A stretch of DNA of 64,000 bases from Bifidobacteriaceae bacterium UBA2724 (GCA_002353815.1 DEKK01000003.1:339002-403001), one strand, 5' to 3'. Counted from the first letter of the stretch, positions 52,212-61,241 are shown. A program made the numbers and translations. The notes: generated by a model not told the origin, from the sequence alone.

Positions 52212-54056
52212 ATGGTAAAAAACATTGAGCCAAAATTGAAGAAGATTGGAGATTACTTAAAGCTTGAAGAGGAAACGGTATTTGTTATTCCTGAATATCA
52301 GCGCGCATATTCCTGGAATACGGAAAATTGCGACAAATTATGGCAGGACATAAATGACTATATTGCGAGTGACGGGAAAGACAGATATTTCTTCGGCACG
52401 ATAATAATCAACTGTCAGGATGACGATACCAAGTATGGGCTCATTGATGGCCAGCAGAGAACGACCACATTTTTACTGCTCATGAAAGCCCTGCTTTTAA
52501 GGATAAATGTTGCCATAAAGAAAGACAAAAACGACGAGGATGCAGCGGGGCTTCTCCGTGGCCTGCAGGAAAGAAGAAGAGGCCTCATGGGAATCCTTTA
52601 TAAAGCGGAGACCGAGGAGATTTCCGATATTCCGGATGACGACAAGGATGCGAAACTGCAGAATAACATAAGCATCCTGAAAAACTATTCTATCAATGAG
52701 CAATACAAAACTGAACTTGATACAGTGCTTTCTGCTACCAAATATGACGATGCCAAAAGGGATGTTGTAAAGATCAAGTACAGGCATGGGGATAACGGGT
52801 ACACCAACTTTTTCAGGAATTTCAAGTTTTTCTATGAAAAAATCGGTGAACTGTCGGATTCTGAGCTGAATGTTTTTACAAAAGCGCTTCTTGAAAAGTG
52901 CGAGGTAATAGAAATAAAGAGCTGGCAGGTGGAGCAGGCAATAACCATGTTTAATTCCTTGAATTCAGACGGGATGCCGCTCAATGACTCCGATATTATT
53001 TCGGCAAAGCTTTATGCCATTGCGGAAGGCAAGGGGTGTGGAAAAGAATTTACAGAATTATGGAAGCAGCTGAATGAAGAACTGGAAGATTTAAGAGGAA
53101 CCGGAGTAGTTAATCTCGATTCCATTCTAATGCAGCAGATGTATTACACGCGAACCGTCAGGCATGAAACCGTGAACGACACAGGATCAGTAAATGTGAC
53201 GACGCCGGGTTTAAGAAGGTACTGCACTGAAATCAATAAGGATATTTTATCCAATCCTGTGGAATTATGTGAGGGGATGATCAACCTCACAAAGATATGG
53301 AAGAAGGTTGTTCGGTATCCGATCATGAGTGTTTTGCTGAAATTCAATGATAATGCAAAGCTATTTCTGGCGAGCTACTTTTTCAGGTTCAATGAGGCAG
53401 AAATTTCTGAAGAGAAAGTGGATGTTGTGCTTCGCTGCATGTTAAGGCTTTTCGTTGTCCTTGAACTTGTGGATGCCGGGTATTCGAGTTCAAGGTTTAA
53501 GACGTTCCTATTTAAGGAAGAGGTTAAACTCGCTGATCCTGCGGTATCTGTTGAAGAAATCAAAGACGATTTTGACACTCACATCAGATCCAGCTGGAAT
53601 AGGGAAGACCTGAAGTCGGCTGTCAGTGAGTATCATAAAAATATGCTTGTGTACCTCAACGAATATCTTTTCGCGAGAGAAAACGGCAAGCCGTTTGAAA
53701 TAGGAACATCATATGATATTGAGCATATCATGCCGGCCAGCGGAAACAATCTTTCTGTAATAAGGACAGATGCCGGCATTGAAAGTGATGAAGAGTTCCG
53801 GAATCTAGTCAATAAACTCGGGAATAAGATACTTCTTGAGATCAAGATTAACAGGGCTATCGGGAACGAATGGTTCAGCACGAAGGTTTCCACCACTCTG
53901 GGCAGCAAGACGGGATACATAGACAGTAAGTATCCGATAGCATCCGCTTTGGTCGATGAATACAAGGGTAATCATAAACCGTATTGGAAGAAGGAAGATA
54001 TCCGGAATGCTACCGATAAGGCCGGAGAGAGGATTGTAAACTTCATTTTTGATTAA
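52212..54056 (+). CDS. GmrSD-type protein: DUF262 plus HNH/DUF1524 nuclease
   Basis: An intact 614-residue protein in AT-rich sequence. The N-terminal DUF262 (ParB-like nucleotide-binding) shows FVIPEYQRAYSW (about 25-36), YFFGTIII and GLIDGQQRTTTFLLL (about 76-90). The middle is helical and metal-free. The C-terminal HNH-like DUF1524 domain has YDIEHIMPA (about 500) and NLVNKLGNKILLEIKIN (about 534-550). This is the single-chain GmrSD architecture, known as type IV restriction of modified phage DNA, so phage defence is likely. AAGGA lies before the ATG at 52212. Codon use (ATA, AGA, AAA) is Firmicutes-like. No methylase is adjacent. Confidence 0.9.
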   Translation: MVKNIEPKLKKIGDYLKLEEETVFVIPEYQRAYSWNTENCDKLWQDINDYIASDGKDRYFFGTIIINCQDDDTKYGLIDGQQRTTTFLLLMKALLLRINVAIKKDKNDEDAAGLLRGLQERRRGLMGILYKAETEEISDIPDDDKDAKLQNNISILKNYSINEQYKTELDTVLSATKYDDAKRDVVKIKYRHGDNGYTNFFRNFKFFYEKIGELSDSELNVFTKALLEKCEVIEIKSWQVEQAITMFNSLNSDGMPLNDSDIISAKLYAIAEGKGCGKEFTELWKQLNEELEDLRGTGVVNLDSILMQQMYYTRTVRHETVNDTGSVNVTTPGLRRYCTEINKDILSNPVELCEGMINLTKIWKKVVRYPIMSVLLKFNDNAKLFLASYFFRFNEAEISEEKVDVVLRCMLRLFVVLELVDAGYSSSRFKTFLFKEEVKLADPAVSVEEIKDDFDTHIRSSWNREDLKSAVSEYHKNMLVYLNEYLFARENGKPFEIGTSYDIEHIMPASGNNLSVIRTDAGIESDEEFRNLVNKLGNKILLEIKINRAIGNEWFSTKVSTTLGSKTGYIDSKYPIASALVDEYKGNHKPYWKKEDIRNATDKAGERIVNFIFD

Positions 54057-54074
54057 CAGGTGAGGTGATTACAG

Positions 54075-54357
54075 ATACCATTTCAGATTATCCAGAATGA
54101 TATTACAGGGGTTAAGGTAGATGCAATTGTAAACATGGCAAATCCGAAATCTGTAATCGGCAGAGAAACAGACAACACTAATTATAAGGTCGCCGGAGGA
54201 AATCTTCTTTTGGATGAGCGAAAGAAGATTGTGAATATAGAGCCGGGGCATGCTGCCTATACGTACGCTTTTCATCTTGACGCAGAATACATTATCCATA
54301 CGGTCGGACCTGCATGGATTGACGGTAGCCACGGAGAACGTGTTATTCTCCATTCCG
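54075..54357 (+). pseudogene. Broken macro-domain (ADP-ribose-binding) gene
   Basis: From an ATA at 54075, where an ATG would be expected after a GAGGTGATT ribosome site, the frame reads PFQIIQNDITGVKVDAIVNMANP, then VAGGNLLLDERKKI, and YIIHTVGPAWIDGSHGER: the N-terminal half of a macro-domain protein that binds ADP-ribose or removes it from proteins. Homology ends at about 54350 (ILHS), where the sequence continues in other frames. Loss of the start codon and of the C-terminal half marks a pseudogene. Macro proteins often accompany toxin or NAD-related modules. Confidence 0.75.
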
Positions 54358-54444
54358 AACATCAGCGAGGAGGAATGGGAAGCGGCGCGGAATGCGGAGA
54401 ATCAGACGATGCATAACGATTTAGAATCGGATGATTCTTCCTGA
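54350..54444 (+). pseudogene. Remnant C-terminal fragment
   Basis: In the frame one base on from the macro-domain remnant, the sequence reads FSIPNISEEEWEAARNAENQ and ends DDSS before a TGA. It has the look of a natural protein tail and not a random frame, so a deletion may have fused the end of another gene to the macro gene. It is not recognised. Confidence 0.35.
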
Positions 54445-54915
54445 TTTCGCAAGCCCGTATTAGCGAGACCTCTTTCTTAAGAATCTGCTGTTGTTAAATC
54501 TTCCGGCATCGTTTCTGCCGATTTTTGTGAAATACACCAGCCACTTTGCCAAGCGCAGGCATCACCCACGGGCGGATTCCGCATTGGAGGAATCCGCCCG
54601 TGAGGATGATTTTGAAGGAAGGCCGTCAGAGGAAGAATCTCACTTTGACATGTTCAGCAGGTAGTGTGCGAATGCCGAGCAGCAAAGGCTTCTTTCCTCA
54701 ATCCTTTATGACCTTGGGCTTTGACGACGATAACGATATCGGTTGGTGCAACGGTTGTCGGAATCTGCATCGTATTTCCCCGATTGGAGCCGCTTGTTTT
54801 CGGGTTGCCAGCCTTCCCAGACCAAATGTCACCTCGCAGGAAGGCAGACGCACGTTGTAGGATGAATTTGTTTCGGCAATTGCCGATTGGCACATGGACT
54901 CCCCAGGGGTGAATA
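54445..54915. other. Right margin of the AT-rich island
   Basis: Composition shifts back towards the genomic norm across this interval. A 14-bp perfect hairpin (54567-54602) is present. Reading frames on both strands here (for example 54654-54989) have no recognisable product. No inverted-repeat ends, tRNA or integrase are seen. Confidence 0.5.
54567..54602. terminator. Perfect 14-bp hairpin at the island margin
   Basis: CACGGGCGGATTCC pairs with GGAATCCGCCCGTG around an 8-base loop. There is no T-tract directly after it. It may be a terminator for the island transcript or the neighbouring chromosomal unit. Confidence 0.6.
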
Positions 54916-55323
54916 ATGGATGCAGACGCGGAAGGTCGTGGCATTGCACGCCTGATACTTTTCGGTTGTGTTCTATGCGCCTTGAGCATTGTGTATGTGT
55001 TATTTTTGTTATTTTCTGTCGAGCTTTTCGATTCATGGCCGTTGCTCGTCCTGTATTTTCTTCATCTGCTTGGCTTCACGTATTTTGTCATCTGGTTGAT
55101 TGCAGCTGACGGAAGGACGTTTGACAACCTAGGAACGGCATCTGTTTTTTCCACTAGTTTGACCATGTCTGCAGTGTCTGTATTGATCCTTTCGGGGACG
55201 CTTCACGATGACTGGTCTGTGCCAATGCTGCTTTTGGAGCTTCTTCCAGCGGAGGTGGCGACCACTGTCGCTGTTTCCATACGGCTTGCTATATGGAAAC
55301 GGCGGCGCGACAAGAAGGATTGA
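54916..55323 (+). CDS. Small membrane protein of unknown function
   Basis: This 135-residue protein has four hydrophobic segments (about 10-31, 37-60, 72-92 and 98-120) and a basic C-terminus (KRRRDKKD). GGGGTG precedes the ATG at 54916. It is not recognised. Its composition is intermediate between island and chromosome. It ends 69 bases before the ADP-ribosylglycohydrolase start. Confidence 0.65.
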   Translation: MDADAEGRGIARLILFGCVLCALSIVYVLFLLFSVELFDSWPLLVLYFLHLLGFTYFVIWLIAADGRTFDNLGTASVFSTSLTMSAVSVLILSGTLHDDWSVPMLLLELLPAEVATTVAVSIRLAIWKRRRDKKD

Positions 55324-55392
55324 AGCCGATTGCGCGGCATGGTCGGAACTGCGATAATCGAAAGCGGTCATCGAAGGGGAAGGGCACAGGGC

Positions 55393-56547
55393 ATGCAGGA
55401 GAACGAATCAGGGTTTTCTCAGGACATCGACCGGTATCGCGGCTGTCTCATCGGGATGTCGGTCGGGGATGCGCTGGGGTACCCGGTCGAGTTCGACAGC
55501 GAGGAGGAGATTTTCGCGAACCACGGTGACCGCGGCATCACCGATTACGTTCTGACGGATGGCGTGGCGCAGATATCGGATGACACCCAGATGACACTTT
55601 TCACCGCGACCGGGTTGCTCCAGGGCACGACGATGGCGATGAACAGTGGAGCCACGGCCCCGTACGAGGAGTACATCTGGAACCATTACCAGGATTGGCT
55701 GAAGACGCAGACGCGGGAGTTTGAGGAGGTGCAGAAGGACGAGCGCCATTACTCCTGGCTTGTGAACATCCCGCAGCTGTTCAGCCGCAGGGCTCCCGGC
55801 AGGACCTGCCTCTCCGCTCTGCGAGACGGCATACCAGGGGCGCTTGACCATTCGATCAACACCAGCAAAGGCTGCGGCGGAATCATGCGCGTCGCCCCCG
55901 TCGGGCTCTACCGGGAGGCCGCCCTGCATTGCGATGACGGCCTCGACATCGTCGGCGCCAAGGCCGCGGCCCTGACGCACACCCACGAGCTGGGCTATAT
56001 CCCGGCGGCGGCGCTCGTGCACATCATCGACAAGATCGTGCACGGGGGCGATACGATTGCCGAGGCGGTCGACGATGCGATGGCGCGGATGCCGGAGCTG
56101 TTCCCCAAGGCGCGGCATATGGATGAGTTCCTGACGATCATGCGCAGGGCGATCGACCTGGCCGAGGAGGCCCGGCCGGGCGACGGCGACCTCGATGCGA
56201 TCCACCAGTTGGGCGAAGGCTGGGTGGCGGAGGAGACCCTGGCCATCGCGGTGTATTGCGCGCTGCGATATCCTGACGATTTCGAGTCCGCGGTGGTCGC
56301 CGCCGTCAACCACAACGGCGACAGCGATTCGACCGGAGGGGTGGCGGGCGCCATCGTGGGGGCGAACGTGGGGCTTTCCGCGATTCCTCGCAAGTATCTC
56401 GATAACCTCGAGCTCAAGCAGGTGACGCTGGCGCTCGCGGACGACCTGTACAATGGCTGCCCCCTCGACGAACGGGGTCCCTGGCAGGTGAGCGCTTCCG
56501 ATTCCGGCTGGGCCGCCAAGTACATCACCGCGACATACCGCATCTGA
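55393..56547 (+). CDS. ADP-ribosylglycohydrolase family protein
   Basis: A 384-residue Mg-dependent hydrolase of the ARH/DraG family, which removes ADP-ribose from proteins or small molecules. Metal ligands are in GMSVGDALGYPVEF (about 17-30), QISDDTQMTLF (about 61-71) and NGDSDSTGGVAGAIVG (about 316-331); NTSKGCGGIMRVAP is typical. ATG 55393 follows a purine-rich AGGGGAAGGG stretch about 12 bases away and is preferred over 55330. It lies 1 kb from a broken macro-domain gene of the same chemistry. The substrate is unknown. Confidence 0.92.
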   Translation: MQENESGFSQDIDRYRGCLIGMSVGDALGYPVEFDSEEEIFANHGDRGITDYVLTDGVAQISDDTQMTLFTATGLLQGTTMAMNSGATAPYEEYIWNHYQDWLKTQTREFEEVQKDERHYSWLVNIPQLFSRRAPGRTCLSALRDGIPGALDHSINTSKGCGGIMRVAPVGLYREAALHCDDGLDIVGAKAAALTHTHELGYIPAAALVHIIDKIVHGGDTIAEAVDDAMARMPELFPKARHMDEFLTIMRRAIDLAEEARPGDGDLDAIHQLGEGWVAEETLAIAVYCALRYPDDFESAVVAAVNHNGDSDSTGGVAGAIVGANVGLSAIPRKYLDNLELKQVTLALADDLYNGCPLDERGPWQVSASDSGWAAKYITATYRI

Positions 56548-56630
56548 CATTCCGCATGTGACATACTGCCTGTGACGCGGTGCGCAGGCGTACGGATACA
56601 ATGGAAACATAACCGCGAAGAAGGAGAGTC

Positions 56631-56990
56631 ATGTCCATCGCAACCCAGGTTCTCGCCGTGCTGGTCGCACTCGAGTTCCTGTTCATCTTCTATCTGGAGA
56701 CCATCGCCACCACGTCGGCGCGCACGGCCAAGGTGTTCGGCATGACGCAGGAGGAGCTCGCGCGTCCCTCCGTGTCGACGCTGTTCAAAAACCAGGGCGT
56801 GTACAACGCCCTGATCGCCGTGCTCGTTCTCATCGCCGTGTTCGCGTTCCACAGCACCCCCGCGCTCGTGTGCCTCATGGGCTACATCGTGCTCGTCGCC
56901 GCGTATGGCAGCGTCACGAGCAACCCGAAGATCATCCTCATGCAGGGCGGCCTGCCGATCGTCACGCTCATCGTCGCCCTGCTGTCGTGA
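56631..56990 (+). CDS. DUF1304 membrane protein
   Basis: This 119-residue membrane protein has four hydrophobic segments and the DUF1304 pattern: LVALEFLFIFYLETI, FGMTQEELARPSVSTLFKNQGVYNALIAV and YGSVTSNPKIILMQGG. Function is unknown. AAGGAGAG lies before the ATG. It appears to be a single gene. Confidence 0.9.
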   Translation: MSIATQVLAVLVALEFLFIFYLETIATTSARTAKVFGMTQEELARPSVSTLFKNQGVYNALIAVLVLIAVFAFHSTPALVCLMGYIVLVAAYGSVTSNPKIILMQGGLPIVTLIVALLS

Positions 56991-57247
56991 TGACGGCGCC
57001 GTGGCGTCGCCGCCGTGGTTCCACGCTCGGAGTGCGGAACGCAGGCATGCCGGAGCCGGACCGACACTGCCGGGTCCGTTACGGGGGCGAATGTGCACAA
57101 TGTGTGTTCAAATCGATGAAAGGCTGTCTTCGGCGGACGCCTCAGGGCACAATCTGTCGCAAGGTGGGCAGAGCTAGGATATAGCTGCCGGTCCAAGGCG
57201 GCGCGGGTTCTGACAAATGCGCGCCGAGGGAATTAGTGGAGACGAAA

Positions 57248-58780
57248 ATGGAACTTCGACAGCTGCTGAAGAACATTCAATACGAATTGATCGACCGGAA
57301 CGGCAATCCGGTGGCGGACGGCGACGAGCGGAACCGGATGCTTTCCATACAGGTGCGGCAGGTCGTCAACGATTCACGAAAGGTGTCGCAGGGCTGCCTC
57401 TTTTTCTGCATCAGCGGTGCGAGAAACGACGGCCATGCTTTCGCTGGCGCCGCCGCGAAAGCCGGCGCAGCGGTCCTGGTCGTGGAGAAACCAGTGGCGA
57501 TAGGCGATGGCGAGGGTGCCCCCGTCATCGTGAGGGTGCCGGACAGCCGTTACGCCATGGCGTTGATCAGCGCGGCCTTCTATCGCCATCCCGCCAAGGA
57601 GATGACGATGATCGGCATCACTGGCACGAAGGGGAAAACCACCACGACGTACATGGTCCGTTCCATGCTGGAGCACGCTGGCGTCAACACCGGTCTGATC
57701 GGCACGATCGAGTCCACGTACAATGGCAGATCCACGCCGTCGGCGAATACCACCCCGGAGTCGATCGTTTTGCAGCGGACATTGCGCGAGATGGCGGATG
57801 CCGGCGTCCAGGCGGTGGTGATGGAAGTGTCGTCGCAGGCCCTGAAGCTGCATCGTGTCTCGGGCATCGAATACGACCTTGCTGTTTTCACCAACATTTC
57901 CCCCGACCATATCGGTCCCAACGAGCATGCCTCGTTCGAGGAATACATGGAATGCAAAGGACGCTTGTTCCAACAGGCGCGTCTGGGCATCGTCAACGGC
58001 GACGACCCGCACACCGCAGACGTTCTGCGCGGGCATACCTGCGCGGTGGAAAGCTTCGGGCTGCGGCCTTCCGACGATTTGTACGCCGACCACGCCCGTC
58101 TGGTCAAGAAGCCGGGGGAGCTGGGAATCGCTTTTGACACGGAAGGTCTGTCCCATATGCATGCAGAGGTCCCGACCCCGGGCAGTTTCTCCGTGTACAA
58201 CGCCTTGGCGGCCATCGCCGTCTGCCTTCATCTCGATGTCCCTGCCTGGCAGATCGAAGAGGCGCTGAAAACCGTGCATGTCAGGGGGCGGGTCGAGATG
58301 GTGCCCGTCAGCAGCAGATACACGTTGATGATCGACTATGCGCACAATGCCGTCTCTCTGGAGAGCCTGCTCACGACGCTGAGGGAATACCGGCCGCATC
58401 GTCTCGTCACGCTGTTCGGATGCGGCGGCAACCGTTCGAAGCTCCGTCGCTATGAGATGGGCGAGGTCAGCGGGAAACTCAGCGATCTGACGATCATCAC
58501 GTCGGACAATCCCCGTTTCGAGGAACCGATGGACATCATCCACGACATCGAGACCGGCATGAAGAAAACGGACGGACGGTACGTGGAGATCCCTGACAGG
58601 AAGGAGGCGATTCGCTACGCGATGCATCATGCGGAGGATGGCGACATCGTCATTCTGGCCGGCAAGGGACACGAGGACTATCAGGAAATCAAAGGTGTGA
58701 AGCATCCGATGGACGAGCGCGTGCTCATCCGTGAGATCCTGGCCGAGGATGCTGCGGCCGATTCCGCGCAGACGCGGTAA
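57248..58780 (+). CDS. murE: MurE homologue, UDP-MurNAc-tripeptide synthetase-like
   Basis: This 510-residue cytosolic Mur ligase adds the third stem-peptide amino acid to UDP-MurNAc-L-Ala-D-Glu. It shows VNDSRKVSQGCLFFCISG, the ATP site GITGTKGKTTTTYMV (about 120-134), ECKGRLF (carbamylated lysine), IDYAHNAVSLE, GCGGNRSKLRRYEMG, SDNPRFEEPMDII and AGKGHEDYQ. DNPR is the meso-diaminopimelate recognition motif, unexpected for bifidobacteria, which mostly use lysine or ornithine. GGAG lies 6 bases before ATG 57248 (GTG 57236 is less likely). It is apart from any dcw cluster and is probably a second copy. Confidence 0.88.
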   Translation: MELRQLLKNIQYELIDRNGNPVADGDERNRMLSIQVRQVVNDSRKVSQGCLFFCISGARNDGHAFAGAAAKAGAAVLVVEKPVAIGDGEGAPVIVRVPDSRYAMALISAAFYRHPAKEMTMIGITGTKGKTTTTYMVRSMLEHAGVNTGLIGTIESTYNGRSTPSANTTPESIVLQRTLREMADAGVQAVVMEVSSQALKLHRVSGIEYDLAVFTNISPDHIGPNEHASFEEYMECKGRLFQQARLGIVNGDDPHTADVLRGHTCAVESFGLRPSDDLYADHARLVKKPGELGIAFDTEGLSHMHAEVPTPGSFSVYNALAAIAVCLHLDVPAWQIEEALKTVHVRGRVEMVPVSSRYTLMIDYAHNAVSLESLLTTLREYRPHRLVTLFGCGGNRSKLRRYEMGEVSGKLSDLTIITSDNPRFEEPMDIIHDIETGMKKTDGRYVEIPDRKEAIRYAMHHAEDGDIVILAGKGHEDYQEIKGVKHPMDERVLIREILAEDAAADSAQTR

Positions 58781-58924
58781 CGTTTCCGGACGCGCGGCAT
58801 CCGGCGGCGGAGGCGCCGTGCCTGGGTTCCGTGGCGGCGCGAGAACCGCTGACGGCCGAAGTGGCGCGGTGGGGTTAGAATCGGAATCTGCGAGGCATAA
58901 CGATCCGAAAGGCGCAGGACAGGC

Positions 58925-60136
58925 ATGAGAGTCGCGATCATCACTCACTCCTCGACCTTCGAGACTCGCGCGGAAGCGGTCGGGCGTTTCTTCGCCGACC
59001 GGGGCGACGACGTCACCTATGTGTTCTCCGACTTCGACCATCATGCGAAGGCGACGGTGCATCGCAGCGAGCCCCATCACATCTACGTGCACATGAGGCC
59101 GTTCACGCGCAATCTGTCGGTCAGGCGCATCGCGTCGATCAGCGCCTTTTCGCGTGATGCCGGGACGGTTCTCGACGACCGCATGCGGTCCGACGCCCCG
59201 TTCGACCTGCTGTGGTTCATGATCCCCGCGAACACGCTCGCCCCCGTCGCCGACAGGCTGCACTCCGCCTATGGCGTCCCCGTCGTCTTCGACATCATCG
59301 ACCTGTGGCCTGAGTCCCTGCCGGTCTCCGGCATCGACTGGACGCCGCCGATCCGGCGCTGGCGCGCGCTGCGCGATTCGCATCTGGACTGTGCCTGCGC
59401 CATCTTCACCGAATGCGACCGCTACCGCGCGGTGCTCGGCCTGCCCCAGGACCGCACATACACGCTGTACTGGTACAAGGCGAACGCCCCGGCCGCGCAG
59501 CCCGACGCCGCCGACGAGCCGGAGGCGCCCGCAGACGCGGCGTGGCGTTCGCCGGCGCGCAACCCGCTTCACGTCGCCTACCTCGGGGCCATCAACAACA
59601 TCATCGACATCGCGCTCATCCGGAGCCTCCTCGCCGCCATGAACGCGCGCCATGCCGTGCATCTGCACATCATCGGGCGCGGCGAGCGCGCGGACGAGTT
59701 CGTCGCCGCCATGCGCGGCGCGGTCGCCGACGTCACATACCACGGCGCCATCTACGACGAGGCCACGAAGAACGCAATCCTTGTGCAATGCGCCTACGGC
59801 ATCAACATCATGAAACCCCAGGTGACCGTGGGGCTGAGCATGAAATCCATCGACTACCTGTACTGCGGCCTGCCGCTGCTCAACACCATCGGAGGCGACA
59901 CATGGCGGCTCGTCGAGGACCAGGGCATCGGCGTCAACGTGGACCGCGGGCACATCGACGACACGGCCGATTTCGCCGTCAGCTTGGCGCTCGACGCCAA
60001 CGACGCGGCAGGCATGCACCAATCGGCGCGTGACTGCTACCGCGAACTGTTCACCGAAAGCCGGTTCCGCGCCGTCATCGACGCGGCATTGCGCGAAAGA
60101 CTGGGGGAGGACGGCCATGCCCGACACGCCGACTAG
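58925..60136 (+). CDS. Glycosyltransferase, GT-B (GT4-like)
   Basis: This 403-residue putative glycosyltransferase has a two-domain GT-B layout: ITHSSTFETRAEAVGRFFADRGDDV at the N-terminus, DIIDLWPESLP in the middle (the family motif before the C-domain) and VAYLGAINNIIDIALI, HIIGRGERADEF and KSIDYLYCGLPLLNTIGGD in the C-terminal donor domain. It is likely cytosolic, in polysaccharide or teichoic-type synthesis. Its 3' end overlaps the next gene by 20 bases, so the two are cotranslated. Confidence 0.85.
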   Translation: MRVAIITHSSTFETRAEAVGRFFADRGDDVTYVFSDFDHHAKATVHRSEPHHIYVHMRPFTRNLSVRRIASISAFSRDAGTVLDDRMRSDAPFDLLWFMIPANTLAPVADRLHSAYGVPVVFDIIDLWPESLPVSGIDWTPPIRRWRALRDSHLDCACAIFTECDRYRAVLGLPQDRTYTLYWYKANAPAAQPDAADEPEAPADAAWRSPARNPLHVAYLGAINNIIDIALIRSLLAAMNARHAVHLHIIGRGERADEFVAAMRGAVADVTYHGAIYDEATKNAILVQCAYGINIMKPQVTVGLSMKSIDYLYCGLPLLNTIGGDTWRLVEDQGIGVNVDRGHIDDTADFAVSLALDANDAAGMHQSARDCYRELFTESRFRAVIDAALRERLGEDGHARHAD

Positions 60137-61124
60137 ACAACCATCCGCTGCCGCGCCGCATGACGCTGATTCCGCTGCCCCGCAGGCGTCCGCCGCGGCG
60201 CCGACGGTGGACATCTGCCTGGCCACCTACAACGGCGAACGCTACCTGCCCCAGCAGCTCGACTCGCTCTTCGCCCAGACGTATCAGGATTTCCGCATCC
60301 TCGTGCGCGACGATGGCTCCACCGACGACACGCCGCGCCTCATCGACGAGTACGCGGGGCGCCATCCCGGGCGCATCGTCGTGATACGGGACTCCGTGCG
60401 CTGCGGCAGCGCCGTGCGCAACTTCATGCAGATCATGGAGCATGCCACCGCCCCCTATGTGATGTTCTGCGACCAGGACGACGTATGGAACCCCGGCAAG
60501 GTGGAGCGCACACTGGACTTCATGCGTTCCGAGGAGCGCACGGTCGGCGCGGACCGTCCCGTGCTGGTCTTCTGCGACTACGAAGTGGTGAACGCCGACC
60601 TCGAGCCCCTCGATGTGCCGGACGCGAACCTGCAGGTCGCGGCGGCCCACTGCGAGCTCAACCGCCTGCTCGTGCAGAATTACGTGACCGGCTGCACGAT
60701 GATGGTCAACCACGCGGCGTGCGCGCTCGCGGAACCCTACGACGAACGCATCCCCATGCACGACTGGTGGCTCGCCCTGTGCTGCGCGGCGATGGGACGC
60801 GTCGCGCACCTGCCTGAGAAACTCATGGAATACCGCCAGCACGGCACGAACGAGGTCGGCGCGGTGGACGTGAAAAGCTGGTCGTACCGCCTCGCCAAGT
60901 TTCGTGACCCCGCGGCTCGGAAATCCGCGCAGTCGTATTTCGAACTCGCGGGCCTGCTCGACGAGCGCTATGGCGAGCGCATGCCCGGCGCGTCGCGTGC
61001 CACGCTGCGCCGGTTCCTCGACATCCCCGGCCACGCCAAGCTGCGGCGCATGGCCGACGTGGTTCGCGGCGGATTCTTCAAAAGCGACCTGGTGCGCACC
61101 ATCGGCTTCATCGCCTGGATATAG
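60117..61124 (+). CDS. Family 2 glycosyltransferase (rhamnosyltransferase-like)
   Basis: This 335-residue GT-A enzyme has the nucleotide-sugar motifs VDICLATYNGERYLPQQLDSL, VRDDGSTDDT, FCDQDDVWNPGKVERT (DxD) and PMHDWWLALCC; it resembles rhamnosyl- and galactofuranosyltransferases of cell-surface glycan loci. The N-terminal 30 residues are low-complexity. ATG 60117 follows GGGGGAGGACGG and lies inside the previous gene. Confidence 0.88.
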   Translation: MPDTPTRQPSAAAPHDADSAAPQASAAAPTVDICLATYNGERYLPQQLDSLFAQTYQDFRILVRDDGSTDDTPRLIDEYAGRHPGRIVVIRDSVRCGSAVRNFMQIMEHATAPYVMFCDQDDVWNPGKVERTLDFMRSEERTVGADRPVLVFCDYEVVNADLEPLDVPDANLQVAAAHCELNRLLVQNYVTGCTMMVNHAACALAEPYDERIPMHDWWLALCCAAMGRVAHLPEKLMEYRQHGTNEVGAVDVKSWSYRLAKFRDPAARKSAQSYFELAGLLDERYGERMPGASRATLRRFLDIPGHAKLRRMADVVRGGFFKSDLVRTIGFIAWI

Positions 61125-61198
61125 GCAGGCACGGGGTGGCACGGGGCCCGGGACGGGTCCCGCAGGGCGCTCGGAAGGTCCTTGCGGTCGCGCGGCGT

Positions 61199-61241
61199 AG
61201 AATGGGGGAGGGGCCACGGTAGTCCCTCCCCCGCATTCCAA
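61199..61241. terminator. Hairpin between the glycosyltransferase and dehydrogenase genes
   Basis: GAATGGGGGAGGG can pair with CCCTCCCCCGCATTC (one bulge) around a 10-base loop. No T-tract; a weak or rho-associated terminator. Confidence 0.5.

Noticed and set aside
54567..54602. Perfect hairpin as a transposon end
   Set aside because: No partner copy, no transposase and no target duplication were found; it fits a terminator better.
54546..54989. Reading frames on both strands at the right margin of the island
   Set aside because: No recognisable motif, no convincing ribosome site, and overlapping frames on both strands; treated as non-coding.
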